From Anabaena minutissima FACHB-250 (GTDB lineage Bacteria; Cyanobacteriota; Cyanobacteriia; Cyanobacteriales; Nostocaceae): a DNA stretch of 64,000 bases. The stretch is from assembly GCF_014697125.1 (NCBI RefSeq), contig NZ_JACJRG010000011.1:1-64000 (forward strand), given 5' to 3'. The notes under the pieces are model-generated. The model saw only the letters and a program-made list of their open reading frames with translations. It did not search any database and was not told the DNA's origin. Within the stretch, counting starts at the first letter, position 1, and each line of letters starts with the position of its first letter. This document shows, one piece after another, positions 19,703-29,419 of this stretch. The position numbers and the translations under genes are program-made.

Positions 19703-20389
19703 ATGACTTTGATGACAAGTGATACACCAGAAGCATTAGAATCAGATAAGGAAATTGAGCGTTTAATTGATGAAATAATGTCAGCCAATCTGACTGATGA
19801 ACAGTACCGCGAAAAAATGCAGCGTCGTAAAGAAGTACAAGAACGACGCATAGCATCAGCTGTGCCAGAAAAAGGGTTAATTATTGTCAATACTGGTAAC
19901 GGTAAAGGGAAAACAACCGCCGCACTGGGAATGGTGTTGCGATCGCTTGGTCACGGTTACAAAGTAGCCATTGTCCAATACATCAAAGGTTCGTGGGAAC
20001 CTTCAGAGAAAAAGGTGTTCAGCCTTTGGGAAGACCAAATAGAATTTCATGCAATGGGGGAAGGCTTCACTTGGGAAACCCAAGACCGCGATCGCGATTT
20101 GGAAAAAGCCAGCGCAGCTTGGGAAAAATCACTGGAATTCATCCGCAACCCTGATTTTCAGCTAGTGCTGTTAGATGAAATCAATATTGCGCTGAAAATG
20201 GGATATTTACAAGTAGATGAAGTGTTAGCTGGTCTAGCAGAGAAACCAGTCAATAAACACGTCATCCTCACTGGTAGAGGCGCACCAGCCGCCATCATTG
20301 ACCGCGCCGACCTAGTTACAGAAATGACCCTGATTAAGCATCCTTTTCGTGACCAAAACGTCAAGGCGCAACCAGGGATTGAGTTTTAA
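19703..20389 (+). CDS. cobO: Cob(I)yrinic acid a,c-diamide adenosyltransferase
   Basis: The protein is 228 residues from the ATG at 19703; the ATG at 19712 is equally possible. It transfers the adenosyl group of ATP to cobalt in corrinoids during B12 (or pseudo-B12) synthesis. The P-loop GNGKGKTTAALG and DEINIAL are diagnostic of the CobA/CobO family, as is the C-terminal TLIKHPF. Upstream in-frame residues back to 19607 are hydrophobic and look like untranslated leader. Confidence 0.9.
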   Translation: MTLMTSDTPEALESDKEIERLIDEIMSANLTDEQYREKMQRRKEVQERRIASAVPEKGLIIVNTGNGKGKTTAALGMVLRSLGHGYKVAIVQYIKGSWEPSEKKVFSLWEDQIEFHAMGEGFTWETQDRDRDLEKASAAWEKSLEFIRNPDFQLVLLDEINIALKMGYLQVDEVLAGLAEKPVNKHVILTGRGAPAAIIDRADLVTEMTLIKHPFRDQNVKAQPGIEF

Positions 20390-20407
20390 TTAGGTGACAG
20401 GTGACAG

Positions 20408-21169
20408 TTAACGTTGAGTACACATTTGGAGAATGCGGCGATCGTCTCCACTAATAGAGTTAATCTGATGATAGTCTTGTAGGGCTACAGAGTGGGCATA
20501 AGTCATTGGCTCATCGCTGGAAAATCTAGGTATTCTACTAGTTGTAGCTACATCTGGTGAAATACCGGCATCTGGCGTACTAGTTACAGTCATTGCCAAC
20601 TCTCCAGATTGGTTGAGTGTGCCTTGGAAGCAGCTAAACTCAGACCTAGGCATATATAATGCACCAACTAATCTACCTTGCCGTTTTTGAAATACAACAT
20701 AGCCTTGGCCTATCTGGTTTGGTTGTGCTGATTGACCATACAGATAAATTCCATCTTTTGTAGGTACGTTGACTTTTTGGCTAATTCCTGAGTTTTTAGC
20801 AGCTTTTTGAGTATTAATATTCTTCTCTAAACTGATAGAGGAAACTAGTCTCGGTTGCTGTGACTGAAGATTGCTAATGCTTTCAGTGTCTTTGGCTACT
20901 GTCGGCAGTTGACTTCTTTGCTCACGAATTTGTCTTAGTTGCACTAGCAGAGGAGTCGAGGAACTATCTTGTTTTTTTTGCGTCGATGTAGGGAGAGTCG
21001 CAGCGTAAGCATAACCCGTCCTAGATATCGCTTGTGTAGAGTGAGGCGATTGTTTAATCTGATTATTTAGTAAAGTTTTTTCACCCACCACACCAAGGGT
21101 GAAAATTAAACCAATGGCGGGGATTGTCAATTGGCGCAAAGAAAAAAAGTTAGATATGTTGTTAAGCAC
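20408..21169 (-). CDS. Membrane-anchored or exported protein, function unknown
   Basis: This 253-residue protein starts at a GTG preceded by AGGAGAAG. One hydrophobic segment near residues 13-30 could be a signal anchor. The middle is Ser/Gln-rich and low in complexity. The last about 110 residues (GIYLYGQSAQPNQIGQGYVVFQKRQGRLVGALYMPRS broken over several strands) look like a beta-rich extracytoplasmic domain. The family is not recognised beyond a likely conserved cyanobacterial protein. It is convergent with cobO, only 18 bp away. Confidence 0.65.
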   Translation of the reverse strand: MLNNISNFFSLRQLTIPAIGLIFTLGVVGEKTLLNNQIKQSPHSTQAISRTGYAYAATLPTSTQKKQDSSSTPLLVQLRQIREQRSQLPTVAKDTESISNLQSQQPRLVSSISLEKNINTQKAAKNSGISQKVNVPTKDGIYLYGQSAQPNQIGQGYVVFQKRQGRLVGALYMPRSEFSCFQGTLNQSGELAMTVTSTPDAGISPDVATTSRIPRFSSDEPMTYAHSVALQDYHQINSISGDDRRILQMCTQR

Positions 21170-21554
21170 CCGACTTCTCCTGTTACAAACTTAACGACTT
21201 CCTCAGCGATTCACTTAAACCATACCTAAGTTTCTATTATTTAAGATTCGGTCAAAGGTTTGATTAAAATTTCTGAGAATAACAAACAGCTAAAAAATGA
21301 GTTTTTATGCAATTTCCGATGATAGTCCTACCTTATCACTGATAAAGACATTAACGCTTCACCCAGAAGGTTCATTCTATTGGGGGATGCGCTTGGAGAA
21401 TCCCATACACTGAGAGGGTTTGACATCTTGCTGCTATATTTAGCAGTTAAAAAAATTGACGTTTCGCCTCAATAACGTCTCGCTTTGTTAAGTACATAGA
21501 TATCTACAACGGCAACTAATTCCATTTCGGAAAAGTCGCAATATTTTTTGTCTA
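21170..21554. other. Intergenic region after the sigma factor
   Basis: About 385 bp. No gene is supportable; a 60-codon minus-strand frame at 21469-21651 overlaps the sigma factor end and has no coding character. Confidence 0.35.
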
Positions 21555-21584
21555 TAAAAAAATTGCCCCCTGGGTTCAGGAGGC
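21555..21584 (-). terminator. Intrinsic terminator of the sigma factor gene
   Basis: Read on the minus strand, GCCTCCTG pairs with CAGGGGGC (one G-T wobble) around a short AAC-type loop and is followed by AATTTTTTT. It lies about 40 bp after the sigma factor stop codon, with the palindrome at 21595-21623 in between. Confidence 0.75.
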
Positions 21585-21594
21585 ACATCACCTT

Positions 21595-21623
21595 GTAGAG
21601 ACGTAGCACGGCTACGACTCTAC
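21595..21623. repeat. 29-bp palindrome, copy C
   Basis: GTAGAGaCGTAG pairs with CTACGaCTCTAC (one A-A mismatch) around CACGG. It shares the outer stem and overall length of the palindromes at 10077-10105 and 10944-10972, and sits at the 3' end of the sigma gene. Confidence 0.6.
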
Positions 21624-21625
21624 AT

Positions 21626-22609
21626 TTAACTAGCAACGTATTCTTTGACATTAGCTCGACGGCGACGCAGATGAGCTAGGGCTTGATGCTCTAATTGGCG
21701 GACTCTTTCACGACTGAGGTTTAATCGTTCGCCGACTTTTGCTAGAGACAATTCGTTACCATCCTCTAAACCAAAGCGGAGTGCTACCACTTCTCGCTGT
21801 TGGGGTGTGAGTTCGGCTAACAAGGTGTTCAAGTCTTGGCGTAAGAACTCTTGGGTGGTGTAATACTCTGGTGATGGGCCGTCATCTTCGAGCATTTCTT
21901 GCAGTTCTGTATCCTGGTTGTCACCCACGCGTATATCTAAAGAAACTGGTTGACGCGCCATGTTCAGATACTCACGAATTTGAACAGGTTCTAGTTCTAG
22001 TTCTTTGGCTATTTCCGCCGGACTTGGCGATCGCCCCAAAGTCTGAGCTAGTTCGCGCTGTACTTTTTTAATTTTGTTCAGTTTCTCGGTAATATGGATG
22101 GGTAGGCGAATTGTCCGACCTTGTTGAGCGATCGCACGGGTAATTGCTTGGCGAATCCACCAGTAAGCGTAGGTGGAGAATTTATAGCCCCGCATAGGGT
22201 CAAATTTCTCTACTCCTCGCTCTAATCCTAAAGTTCCCTCTTGGATTAAATCCAGAAACTCCATGTTCCGTTTCTGGTATTTTTTGGCGATTGCTACTAC
22301 TAAACGCAGGTTCGCTTCAATCATCTTTTGCTTGGCGCGTTTACCTTGAGCTACGGTCTGTTTCACCTCGGTTTCCGATTGGTGAACATGATCAGCCCAC
22401 TCTAGTAAACTGGGTTCGCGTTCTAACTTCTTTGCTAAGGCTTCTTTAGCGTCTAGAAGTGTCATCATTTGCTGCACCTGCTTCCCGTAAACAATCTCTT
22501 GCTCACGGGTGAGCAGGGGAACTCTACCAATTTCTCGCAGATAGGTTCGCACCATATCAGCCGTGAATTTGGCGTTCAGGTCTTCATTATGGGTGTTAAC
22601 AGTAGGCAT
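21626..22609 (-). CDS. Group 2 RNA polymerase sigma factor (SigB/SigD type)
   Basis: This 327-residue sigma-70 family protein has regions 1.2 (DMVRTYLREIGRVPLL), 2 (FSTYAYWWIRQAITRAIAQQ), 3 and 4 (LSRERVRQLEHQALAHLR), but not the long N-terminal region 1.1 of the primary factor. It is therefore a group 2, alternative factor; these adjust transcription to nutrient and light stress in cyanobacteria. The start MPTVNTHNEDLNAKFT resembles SigB/SigD rather than SigC. I cannot assign the exact paralogue. It is followed by an intrinsic terminator. Confidence 0.92.
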   Translation of the reverse strand: MPTVNTHNEDLNAKFTADMVRTYLREIGRVPLLTREQEIVYGKQVQQMMTLLDAKEALAKKLEREPSLLEWADHVHQSETEVKQTVAQGKRAKQKMIEANLRLVVAIAKKYQKRNMEFLDLIQEGTLGLERGVEKFDPMRGYKFSTYAYWWIRQAITRAIAQQGRTIRLPIHITEKLNKIKKVQRELAQTLGRSPSPAEIAKELELEPVQIREYLNMARQPVSLDIRVGDNQDTELQEMLEDDGPSPEYYTTQEFLRQDLNTLLAELTPQQREVVALRFGLEDGNELSLAKVGERLNLSRERVRQLEHQALAHLRRRRANVKEYVAS

Positions 22610-23300
22610 TGGTGCGTTGTCCTCTACTCCCTAAACACAATCAATCTTGAGTAACTAAATCTGACAGTGGAAATTAGTCAGATATCACAGAACATGACGC
22701 GCTACCAAAACTTTCACATTGCGGATGTCCATTTTTCAGAAGGCGCGTCCTTGAGATATGTTCCCCTAGCTTCCCTACATTTTTGAATCTCTGACAAGCA
22801 ATCTGGGTTGTTTTCAAGAATTCTTTCTTTAGTTGCTAGTGGCAACTGTTCAATCCGAAGTCAGTATGAGTTCTACTTATCTCATAGTAGAATAAATCAG
22901 GCAGATAGTAAAGTAGCCCGAAGACGGATATATATTATAATCCAAAATGGTTTGTTTGTTAAAAAAATTTACTTCCTTTCTTCAGCTAACTATATCTATA
23001 GTGACGTGGAAATCTCCTCTGCTGTTGCATGGAAGTAGGGAGATAACCGAACTGGGTAGGGCAAGATAATGGAGGGAAGTTACGAAGAGTAAAATTTAGG
23101 AATTAGCTATTGGGGATTTGTAGTTAATAGGTTCTTTGTGGGAACTGTTGAGTGTTGACTGTTGATTAGTCCTCTTACATAAATGCTGAAGCTGTCATGT
23201 TGAGCGAAGCGAAACATCTCATTTTCGGACTGTTGCAAGAGGTCTACTGTTGGCAGTTGACTGATAGAGAAAAACTAATTACGAATTCCCCTAGTGATTT
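22610..23300. other. Intergenic region upstream of the sigma factor
   Basis: About 690 bp with no supportable gene. It must contain the sigma promoter. A dispersed-repeat-like string (TGTTGAGCGAAGCGAAACATC) occurs near 23198-23218. A 76-codon frame at 22808-23038 shows no coding signs. Confidence 0.4.
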
Positions 23301-25040
23301 TCAGAAACCTAAATCAGCTTTAGCTAGTTCAGCAGCTGCAAATACCTCTTCGTCTGGTTTTTCTTCCCAAGCGGTATCGCCAATTTCGGTGTAAAAGGCA
23401 GCATCGTAGGGACGGGTTCGTACTACCACAGGCATAGGGACGGCGTGACCTAAGATTAAGGCTTGTTGCTTGGAGTCTAATTTTGCTAGCACAGACCTTA
23501 AACCACCAGCACCGGAAACACCTGTAAAGATTGCGTCGATGTCTTTCTCATCGTTGAGCAAGGCGGTGATGCGAGTGCCAATTTGGGACATGACTTCATT
23601 ATCTATCCCAGAGGGTCTTTGATCAACTACTAGAAGTGTGACGAAATATTTTCGCAGTTCACGGGCGATTGTGCCGAAGATGGTACTTTGAACTATGGCT
23701 GGGTCAAGGAAGCGGTGCGCCTCTTCTATGGTAATCATTAATGGTGTGGGGCGATCGCAGGGATTTTTACTTTGTAGGAATTTATCAGCCTTTTTGACGT
23801 AATGCTCATGAATCCGTCTGGTGATCATGTTAGTCACCAACATATAAGAAAGCATATTCGACTGAGAACCAAATTCTACTACTACATTTTTCCCAGCTTC
23901 TAAGGATTGTAAGATTTTACTAATATAATTCTGGGGACAAACTGCCCGCATATATTTAAGTCCATCTAAACGCAGTAATTTGCGCTGCAAGGCCATAATT
24001 GAGCCTTTGTGTCCCCGCTTCTCGTCACAGAACATCTCAATGTCTTCATTAGTCATGTTCAGCAGTTGGACAATCCAAGATTTGCCGAACTCACTATATA
24101 AGATATTGGCATTATCTAAAGCTGCGTCCGATAAGCCTAAATCTCGACTACATAATTTCACATCTTCGACTTCGATTTGTTCATAACTCAGATAGAGTTC
24201 TTGGGAATCTCGCACCCCCCGACGCTTGCTAGATTCGGGGTCAAGGGTGTAAACTTCGACTCTACCGGGGAAAAGCTGCTTAAGTCCCTTCACGGTGTTG
24301 ACGTTTTTACCCTCTGCTACGGCTTCCCAACCATATTCAGAGTGCATATCAAAAATCAAGCTGACTGCGGCATTTTTGCGGATGACACCCGCTAACAGTA
24401 AGCGTGTGAGAAAAGATTTACCTGTACCCGATTTACCAAATACCCCATTACTACGTTCCACAAAGCGATTTAAATCGATACACACCGGGACATCCATATC
24501 TAAAGGTTTCCCAATGGAAAAGTTACGCCTTTGGGGGTCGTCTTCCCAACCAAATACCCGCCGAAAATCTTCCACGCTAGCTTCATAAACTTGGCTAAAG
24601 TGGCTAGGGATAGTTTTCACAGGGAGTAATTCCATCGTGGTACTAGTTTGGGGTTGGAAGGAAGCCAAATTAGTAGAGGATGGGACAAAGGGGTTTACTG
24701 ATTTACCATCTGTAGTGGAAAAAGACTCATGAGATTCAGGGGTGAACATCAACATGGGTGAGAGGTTAATTGTCCCATATGTTCCACTACCAGCTAACAC
24801 GTCTCGTAAAAACGTGTCTTCCCAACTGGGGGGGCTAGCGATGATGCGGGCGTTAGATGCACCTAATGCTACATCTGTCAGCATACAAAAAAAGCGCGAT
24901 CGCATCCCCTGGACGACTAAAAATTTACCCACCCGCATATCCTCAACGGAAATATCCGGGTGTAATCGCACTTCTAAACCCCCAGTCAAAGAACCTTGGA
25001 TTACTGAACCTAATGGTTGTGGCAAATTTTCATTAGTCAT
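23301..25040 (-). CDS. HerA-like ATPase (DUF87)
   Basis: The protein is 579 residues from the ATG at 25040. A longer frame to 25106 is rejected because it translates the GGGAATT tandem repeat. It has a HAS-barrel-like N-terminal region, then P-loop GKSGTGKSFL, IFDMHSEYGW, and a Walker B ITIEEAHRF. This resembles archaeal HerA and FtsK-type hexameric ATPases, which move DNA in end resection with NurA. No NurA gene is adjacent. The cyanobacterial role is unknown; DNA repair or translocation is inferred. Confidence 0.85.
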   Translation of the reverse strand: MTNENLPQPLGSVIQGSLTGGLEVRLHPDISVEDMRVGKFLVVQGMRSRFFCMLTDVALGASNARIIASPPSWEDTFLRDVLAGSGTYGTINLSPMLMFTPESHESFSTTDGKSVNPFVPSSTNLASFQPQTSTTMELLPVKTIPSHFSQVYEASVEDFRRVFGWEDDPQRRNFSIGKPLDMDVPVCIDLNRFVERSNGVFGKSGTGKSFLTRLLLAGVIRKNAAVSLIFDMHSEYGWEAVAEGKNVNTVKGLKQLFPGRVEVYTLDPESSKRRGVRDSQELYLSYEQIEVEDVKLCSRDLGLSDAALDNANILYSEFGKSWIVQLLNMTNEDIEMFCDEKRGHKGSIMALQRKLLRLDGLKYMRAVCPQNYISKILQSLEAGKNVVVEFGSQSNMLSYMLVTNMITRRIHEHYVKKADKFLQSKNPCDRPTPLMITIEEAHRFLDPAIVQSTIFGTIARELRKYFVTLLVVDQRPSGIDNEVMSQIGTRITALLNDEKDIDAIFTGVSGAGGLRSVLAKLDSKQQALILGHAVPMPVVVRTRPYDAAFYTEIGDTAWEEKPDEEVFAAAELAKADLGF

Positions 25041-25133
25041 TGGGAATTGGGAATTGGGAATTGGGTATGAGTTAATAGCCATTAGTCCCCCCCTGTCACC
25101 TGTCACCTATCACCTGTCACCTATTCCCCCTAC
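25041..25133. repeat. STRR-type short tandem repeats
   Basis: Direct repeats of GGGAATT (about 25041-25065) and of CACCTGT/CACCTAT (about 25093-25125) are seen. The same two types occur together at 41190-41330, and GTGACAGG appears at 8091-8103. Confidence 0.7.
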
Positions 25134-25141
25134 TCCCTCAT

Positions 25142-25933
25142 CTACTCAATCTGAATAGAAGTCGGTGCAGAACCAGTGGGAGGAACGCCGATTAATGGTT
25201 TGCGGAATTGGGTGTAGATGCGATCGCGCCAAGCAAAAAACGCTGCATAATCAGGGTTGTCTGCTATAGATGGTACACCTTTACCTCGAATGGTGACTGG
25301 TAAATCTAGGTAAGCTCCTTCAGGGAACTTTAATAGTATAGATAAACCTGCGACTGCTAAATCAGCTAGGGTGGGTTCATCTCCAGTTAAGTAGGGACTA
25401 TCAACTAACAATAGGGTGACTGCTTCTAGGTCTTGTTTTAAATCTGCGATCGCAGATTTGATCACCTCTGGCGTATATCCTACACCAAACCCCAACATAG
25501 TCATAAAATCACCAGGGACACCTTCCACTAAAGTTTTGAGGATATCTGGTGTGGAGGTTGGTAATAAAGACTTACGAAAATTCTGGTCTTGACTGATAGC
25601 CGAAAATAGTGCTTTCCTACCCTTGATACCAATTGACTCATCAGCCCATTCTTCTATTAATAAAGTTAAACCCCGTTTTTTGGGGTCTTGTGGTATTAGA
25701 GGACGATCTGGATATTCTATGTCTAAATACTTAGCTATTGCTGTAGAATCAGCAATATATCTACTACCATCCTTTAATACTGGTAGTTGCTTTTGCCCAG
25801 TCAACCGAAATAGTTCTACCTGACCAATTCCAGGTGTCACCTCAATTTTGCGGTATTCCAAACCTTTATAGTCTAGAATTAGCCGCACTTTTTCCGAGTA
25901 TTGAGAGAGTTCCCACTGGTATAATTCCAACAT
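25142..25933 (-). CDS. Glutathione S-transferase family protein
   Basis: This 263-residue protein has an N-terminal thioredoxin-like domain (LYQWELSQYSEKVRLIL...KQLPVLKDG...IADSTAIAKYL) and a C-terminal helical domain with the TLADLAVAGL motif. Ser in QYSEK is at the usual activating position. Substrates cannot be predicted. It lies upstream of the HerA-like gene on the same strand, with 101 bp of repeat DNA between, so co-transcription is uncertain. Confidence 0.88.
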   Translation of the reverse strand: MLELYQWELSQYSEKVRLILDYKGLEYRKIEVTPGIGQVELFRLTGQKQLPVLKDGSRYIADSTAIAKYLDIEYPDRPLIPQDPKKRGLTLLIEEWADESIGIKGRKALFSAISQDQNFRKSLLPTSTPDILKTLVEGVPGDFMTMLGFGVGYTPEVIKSAIADLKQDLEAVTLLLVDSPYLTGDEPTLADLAVAGLSILLKFPEGAYLDLPVTIRGKGVPSIADNPDYAAFFAWRDRIYTQFRKPLIGVPPTGSAPTSIQIE

Positions 25934-26390
25934 TTTATATACCTTGTAACTAATGAGTTTATGAACTTTCTAATTGTATCTTTAGTTCTAGTAAATTTCC
26001 TGAGTAAATAATTAATTATTACCTAATTTATTTGCTCGAAAAATTGTTTTTTTGTCATCTTTTATAGTTTTTGCTATCTTAGTAGAACTGATTTTTCGTA
26101 TCGATGATCATCGCAATTTCTACAGCTATTCCGTAAAATAGCACACATGAATTAGATTTGCTATAATGTGCGCACAGCAGTAAATATTAGCATTTTAGTA
26201 TTTAATTTAACTGATCATTGATCTAGTTGAAAAATTCTTGCAATTAGTCTGAACCTGCTTTAAAGCTACATTCAAAGCTGAAGAATCATATTTTTACCCA
26301 AAAATCTTACTGCCGTGGTTAGATTTTGTTGGTAGTAAGATGTTATAAATCTTTAATGTAAACGCTGTAAAATTAGAACAAACAAAATTT
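25934..26390. other. Divergent intergenic region
   Basis: About 455 bp of AT-rich DNA between the GST (leftward) and fasciclin (rightward) genes. It should hold both promoters; no site can be named with confidence. Confidence 0.35.
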
Positions 26391-27176
26391 ATGAAGCTCA
26401 ACTACAGCAAATTGCTGACTAATTTTGCTAGTGTAGTAAGCCTAGCAGGTGTTAGTTTCCTGATCAGCTTACCATCGGGCGCAAAAGAGGTATTAAATCC
26501 CAATCCAACTATTCTCCAAGAAGCTCGCTATAACCGGAGTCAATCTACCCCTGATAATGTGATAGAACTCACAAAGGGTAATGACAAACAACAGATAGCA
26601 CAAGCCCCAGGGAATGGCAGACTAAATCCTAGACCCAGCATATTTAACGAGCCTCCTTATAATCGCGGTAGCCGCACCACACCGACTGAAGTAGCACCAC
26701 CCCCAGCGACAACACCCACCGCACCTGAGACACCAGCAGCAGAAACAACTGAAACTCAAGGCAAAACTTTGTTAGCATTGGCGGAGTCTTCTCCCTCTTT
26801 TACAGTATTAACCAAAGCCATCAAAGCTGCTGGACTGGGCGAAGTTCTGCAAGGCAAAGATAACTTAACAGTGTTTGCACCTACCGATGCAGCGTTTGCG
26901 AAATTACCACAAGACGCTGTACAAGAGTTATTCAAACCAGAAAACAAAGAAGTATTAGTCAAGATTTTGACTTACCATGTTGTTGCTGGTAATGTTTTAT
27001 CAACTGATTTAAAATCAGGTGAAGTTAAAAGTGTTGAAGGCGGTGCGATTAATGTCAAAGTTGATCCTAAAACTGGTGTTACCGTCAATGATGCCAAAGT
27101 GAGCCAGGCAGATATTAAAGCGAGCAATGGTGTAATCCATGCCATTGACGAAGTAATTTTACCCCCCGATTTGTAG
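26391..27176 (+). CDS. Exported fasciclin (FAS1) domain protein
   Basis: This 261-residue protein has a signal-like hydrophobic N-terminus (about residues 10-28, ending SGAKE). A Pro/Thr-rich linker (about residues 95-120) is followed by one FAS1 domain (from about residue 125). That domain carries the hallmark TVFAPTDAAFAKLP and TYHVVAG motifs and ends with NGVIHAIDEVILP. FAS1 domains mediate adhesion at the cell surface. A strong hairpin terminator follows. Confidence 0.9.
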   Translation: MKLNYSKLLTNFASVVSLAGVSFLISLPSGAKEVLNPNPTILQEARYNRSQSTPDNVIELTKGNDKQQIAQAPGNGRLNPRPSIFNEPPYNRGSRTTPTEVAPPPATTPTAPETPAAETTETQGKTLLALAESSPSFTVLTKAIKAAGLGEVLQGKDNLTVFAPTDAAFAKLPQDAVQELFKPENKEVLVKILTYHVVAGNVLSTDLKSGEVKSVEGGAINVKVDPKTGVTVNDAKVSQADIKASNGVIHAIDEVILPPDL

Positions 27177-27230
27177 GCTGAGTTCAAAGCTAGAATAACT
27201 AGCCTACCTGCAATCAAGTTTTAAATAGTG

Positions 27231-27275
27231 AAAGCCTCATTCAAGTTTTAGCTTTATTTTGAATGAGGCTTTTAT
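27231..27275 (+). terminator. Intrinsic terminator of the fasciclin gene
   Basis: AAAGCCTCATTCAA (27231-27244) pairs perfectly with TTGAATGAGGCTTT (27259-27272), followed by a short T-rich run. It is 55 bp past the stop codon. Confidence 0.8.
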
Positions 27276-27277
27276 CT

Positions 27278-27347
27278 AGTTTGTAGTAAGGACTTTAGTC
27301 CTTCTTAAATTCTTCCAGAATAAGGGCTAAAGCCCTTACTACAAACT
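27278..27347. repeat. AGTTTGTAGTAAGG inverted repeat, copy 1
   Basis: The two ends are near-perfect inverted repeats (AGTTTGTAGTAAGG / CCTTACTACAAACT) about 70 bp apart, with inner GGACTTTAGTCC-type palindromes. A related, more complex copy lies at 58225-58436. Confidence 0.7.
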
Positions 27348-27352
27348 TTGAA

Positions 27353-27511
27353 TTATTTCTTCGCAATTACCCACACCGCATGAATAATTCCAGGAAAATA
27401 ACCCAACAATGTCAACAGGATATTAATCCAGAAGTCTTTACCTATCCCTACTTGTAAAAAAACTCCCAGAGGTGGGAAGAAAATCGCGCATAAAATCCGC
27501 ACTAAATCCAT
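27353..27511 (-). CDS. Pmp3/YqaE family small hydrophobic peptide
   Basis: This 52-residue peptide starts at an ATG preceded by AGGAGG. The sequence MDLVRILCAIFFPPLGVFLQ followed by GYFPGIIHAVWVIAKK is the UPF0057/Pmp3 signature: two membrane helices around FPPLGVF. These plasma-membrane proteolipids are tied to salt and membrane-potential stress. It is too short for ordinary frame-length cut-offs, but the motif match is very clear. Confidence 0.9.
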   Translation of the reverse strand: MDLVRILCAIFFPPLGVFLQVGIGKDFWINILLTLLGYFPGIIHAVWVIAKK

Positions 27512-27608
27512 GTCAACCTCCTTGTGAGATTACGGCTGCTCTTGATATAACTACTCTAGAATTGGCTCTGATTCCTGAATTTTAACTTTTGACTTCCGCG
27601 TAGCTGCA

Positions 27609-27956
27609 CTAGCCACCGCTAATTTTAGCTTTATAGCCTAGCTTAATCAAAATTTCCAAAATTTTCTGTTTATGGTCGCCTTGCAGTTCTATTTCATTAT
27701 CTTTAACTGTGCCACCCGTGCCGCACTGAGTTTTTAAGGTTTTGACTAAATCTGCCAAGATTTCTGGTTTGGTTTGAAAACCAGTAATTACTGTAACCGT
27801 TTTACCCTTCCGTCCAGAACGGGTGGCTTGCACTCTCAGATTTTGTTGTTTTGGTGGTAATTCTGGAGTTGCTCTTTCCGTGGCGGCGGGGTTGTCGTTA
27901 CCAAATTCGCGGTAGGTATAATGCTTGTCGGCAGAGTTGGAATTGGAAGAAGACAT
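27609..27956 (-). CDS. yciH: SUI1/eIF1-like translation factor (YciH family)
   Basis: This 115-residue protein has a low-complexity N-terminus (about 40 residues) and a SUI1 domain with RSGRKGKTVTVITGF, CGTGGTVKDNEIELQGDH and a final ILIKLGYKAKISGG. The bacterial family resembles eIF1 and may affect start-codon fidelity. It is divergent from trpB. Confidence 0.88.
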   Translation of the reverse strand: MSSSNSNSADKHYTYREFGNDNPAATERATPELPPKQQNLRVQATRSGRKGKTVTVITGFQTKPEILADLVKTLKTQCGTGGTVKDNEIELQGDHKQKILEILIKLGYKAKISGG

Positions 27957-28120
27957 AAAATTTTGAAGGAGAAAGACTTTAGAGGCAATGCCAAGCTTTA
28001 CGAGGAATCAAATTCTAGCGTAACATCACAAATCCGAGCCATGCCTGCGGCGTGAGTATATTCTCTCTGATTCAGACTTTACATATAATAATTAGGCTGT
28101 CCCATCACAATATAATTTCC

Positions 28121-29362
28121 GTGACTACCACTCCCCTTTCTCCAAGTTCTCCCTCTACTAATCTAGTTCCCGATACACAAGGACGTTTTGGACGCTTTGG
28201 CGGAAAGTACGTCCCGGAAACCTTAATGCCTGCTTTAGCTGAATTAGAAGTAGCTTATCAGCAATACCGCCATGATTCCGGTTTTCAAGCAGAACTACAA
28301 CAACTGCTTAAAGACTATGTAGGACGCGCCACACCGTTGTATTTTGCGGAACGCCTGACTGCTCATTATGCCCGTCCAGATGGCACAGGGGCGCAAATTT
28401 ACTTAAAACGTGAAGACTTAAATCATACAGGCGCACACAAAATTAATAATGCTCTTGGTCAGGTATTACTGGCAAAGCGCATGGGTAAGCAACGCATTAT
28501 TGCTGAAACAGGTGCAGGACAACATGGTGTTGCTACTGCCACAGTTTGCGCTCGCTTTGGTTTGTCATGTGTGATTTACATGGGCGTTCACGATATGGAA
28601 CGCCAATCTTTAAATGTATTTAGAATGCGGCTGATGGGGGCAGAAGTTCGTCCAGTGGCAGCTGGTACAGGTACTCTCAAGGATGCTACCTCTGAGGCTA
28701 TCCGGGATTGGGTGACGAATGTGGAAACAACGCATTACATTCTAGGTTCAGTAGCTGGCCCCCATCCATATCCCATGATGGTACGTGACTTCCATGCGAT
28801 TATCGGTGAAGAAACTCGCGCGCAAGCTGTAGAAAAGTGGGGCGGTTTACCGGATATTCTCATGGCTTGTGTGGGTGGTGGTTCTAATGCAATGGGACTA
28901 TTCCACAAGTTTGTGCATGAGTCATCTGTAAGGTTGATAGGGGTAGAAGCAGCTGGAGAAGGTGTCAATACAGAAAAACACGCTGCTACCTTGACAAAAG
29001 GAAGAGTTGGTGTATTACATGGGGCAATGAGTTACCTGTTGCAAGATGAAGATGGACAAGTAACTGAGGCGCACTCAATTAGTGCGGGGTTAGATTATCC
29101 TGGTGTTGGCCCAGAACACAGCTATTTGAAGGATCTTGGTCGCGCTGAATACTACAGTGTGACTGATGCAGAAGCTTTAGAAGCATTCCAAAGATTATCT
29201 AAGCTGGAGGGAATTATACCAGCCCTGGAAACATCCCATGCGATCGCCTATTTAGAAACTTTGTGTCCCCAACTAAGCGGTAGTCCCCGAATTATCATTA
29301 ACTGCTCTGGACGCGGTGACAAGGATGTACAAACCGTAGCTAAATTTCTTAATCCTGCATAA
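28121..29362 (+). CDS. trpB: Tryptophan synthase beta subunit
   Basis: The protein is 413 residues from the GTG at 28121 ([10 protein letters not shown]...). The frame extends upstream to 28052, but those residues do not look like protein. It condenses indole with serine in a PLP-dependent reaction, the last step of tryptophan synthesis. The PLP lysine lies in HTGAHKINN and the phosphate-binding loop in GGGSNAMG. trpA is not nearby; trpC is at 45897-46787, so the pathway is dispersed, as is usual in cyanobacteria. Confidence 0.95.
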   Translation: MTTTPLSPSSPSTNLVPDTQGRFGRFGGKYVPETLMPALAELEVAYQQYRHDSGFQAELQQLLKDYVGRATPLYFAERLTAHYARPDGTGAQIYLKREDLNHTGAHKINNALGQVLLAKRMGKQRIIAETGAGQHGVATATVCARFGLSCVIYMGVHDMERQSLNVFRMRLMGAEVRPVAAGTGTLKDATSEAIRDWVTNVETTHYILGSVAGPHPYPMMVRDFHAIIGEETRAQAVEKWGGLPDILMACVGGGSNAMGLFHKFVHESSVRLIGVEAAGEGVNTEKHAATLTKGRVGVLHGAMSYLLQDEDGQVTEAHSISAGLDYPGVGPEHSYLKDLGRAEYYSVTDAEALEAFQRLSKLEGIIPALETSHAIAYLETLCPQLSGSPRIIINCSGRGDKDVQTVAKFLNPA

Positions 29363-29419
29363 ATAGGGATTGGGGACTGGGAAAGAATTTTTTCCCTGCA
29401 CCCCTATATCTATATATCC

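Noticed and set aside
21469..21651. 60-codon minus-strand frame
   Set aside because: It overlaps the sigma factor end and the terminator.
22808..23038. 76-codon frame upstream of the sigma factor
   Set aside because: No Shine-Dalgarno, no family, and low-complexity translation.
25041..25106. N-terminal extension of the HerA-like protein
   Set aside because: It is the translated GGGAATT tandem repeat; the ATG at 25040 matches the domain start.
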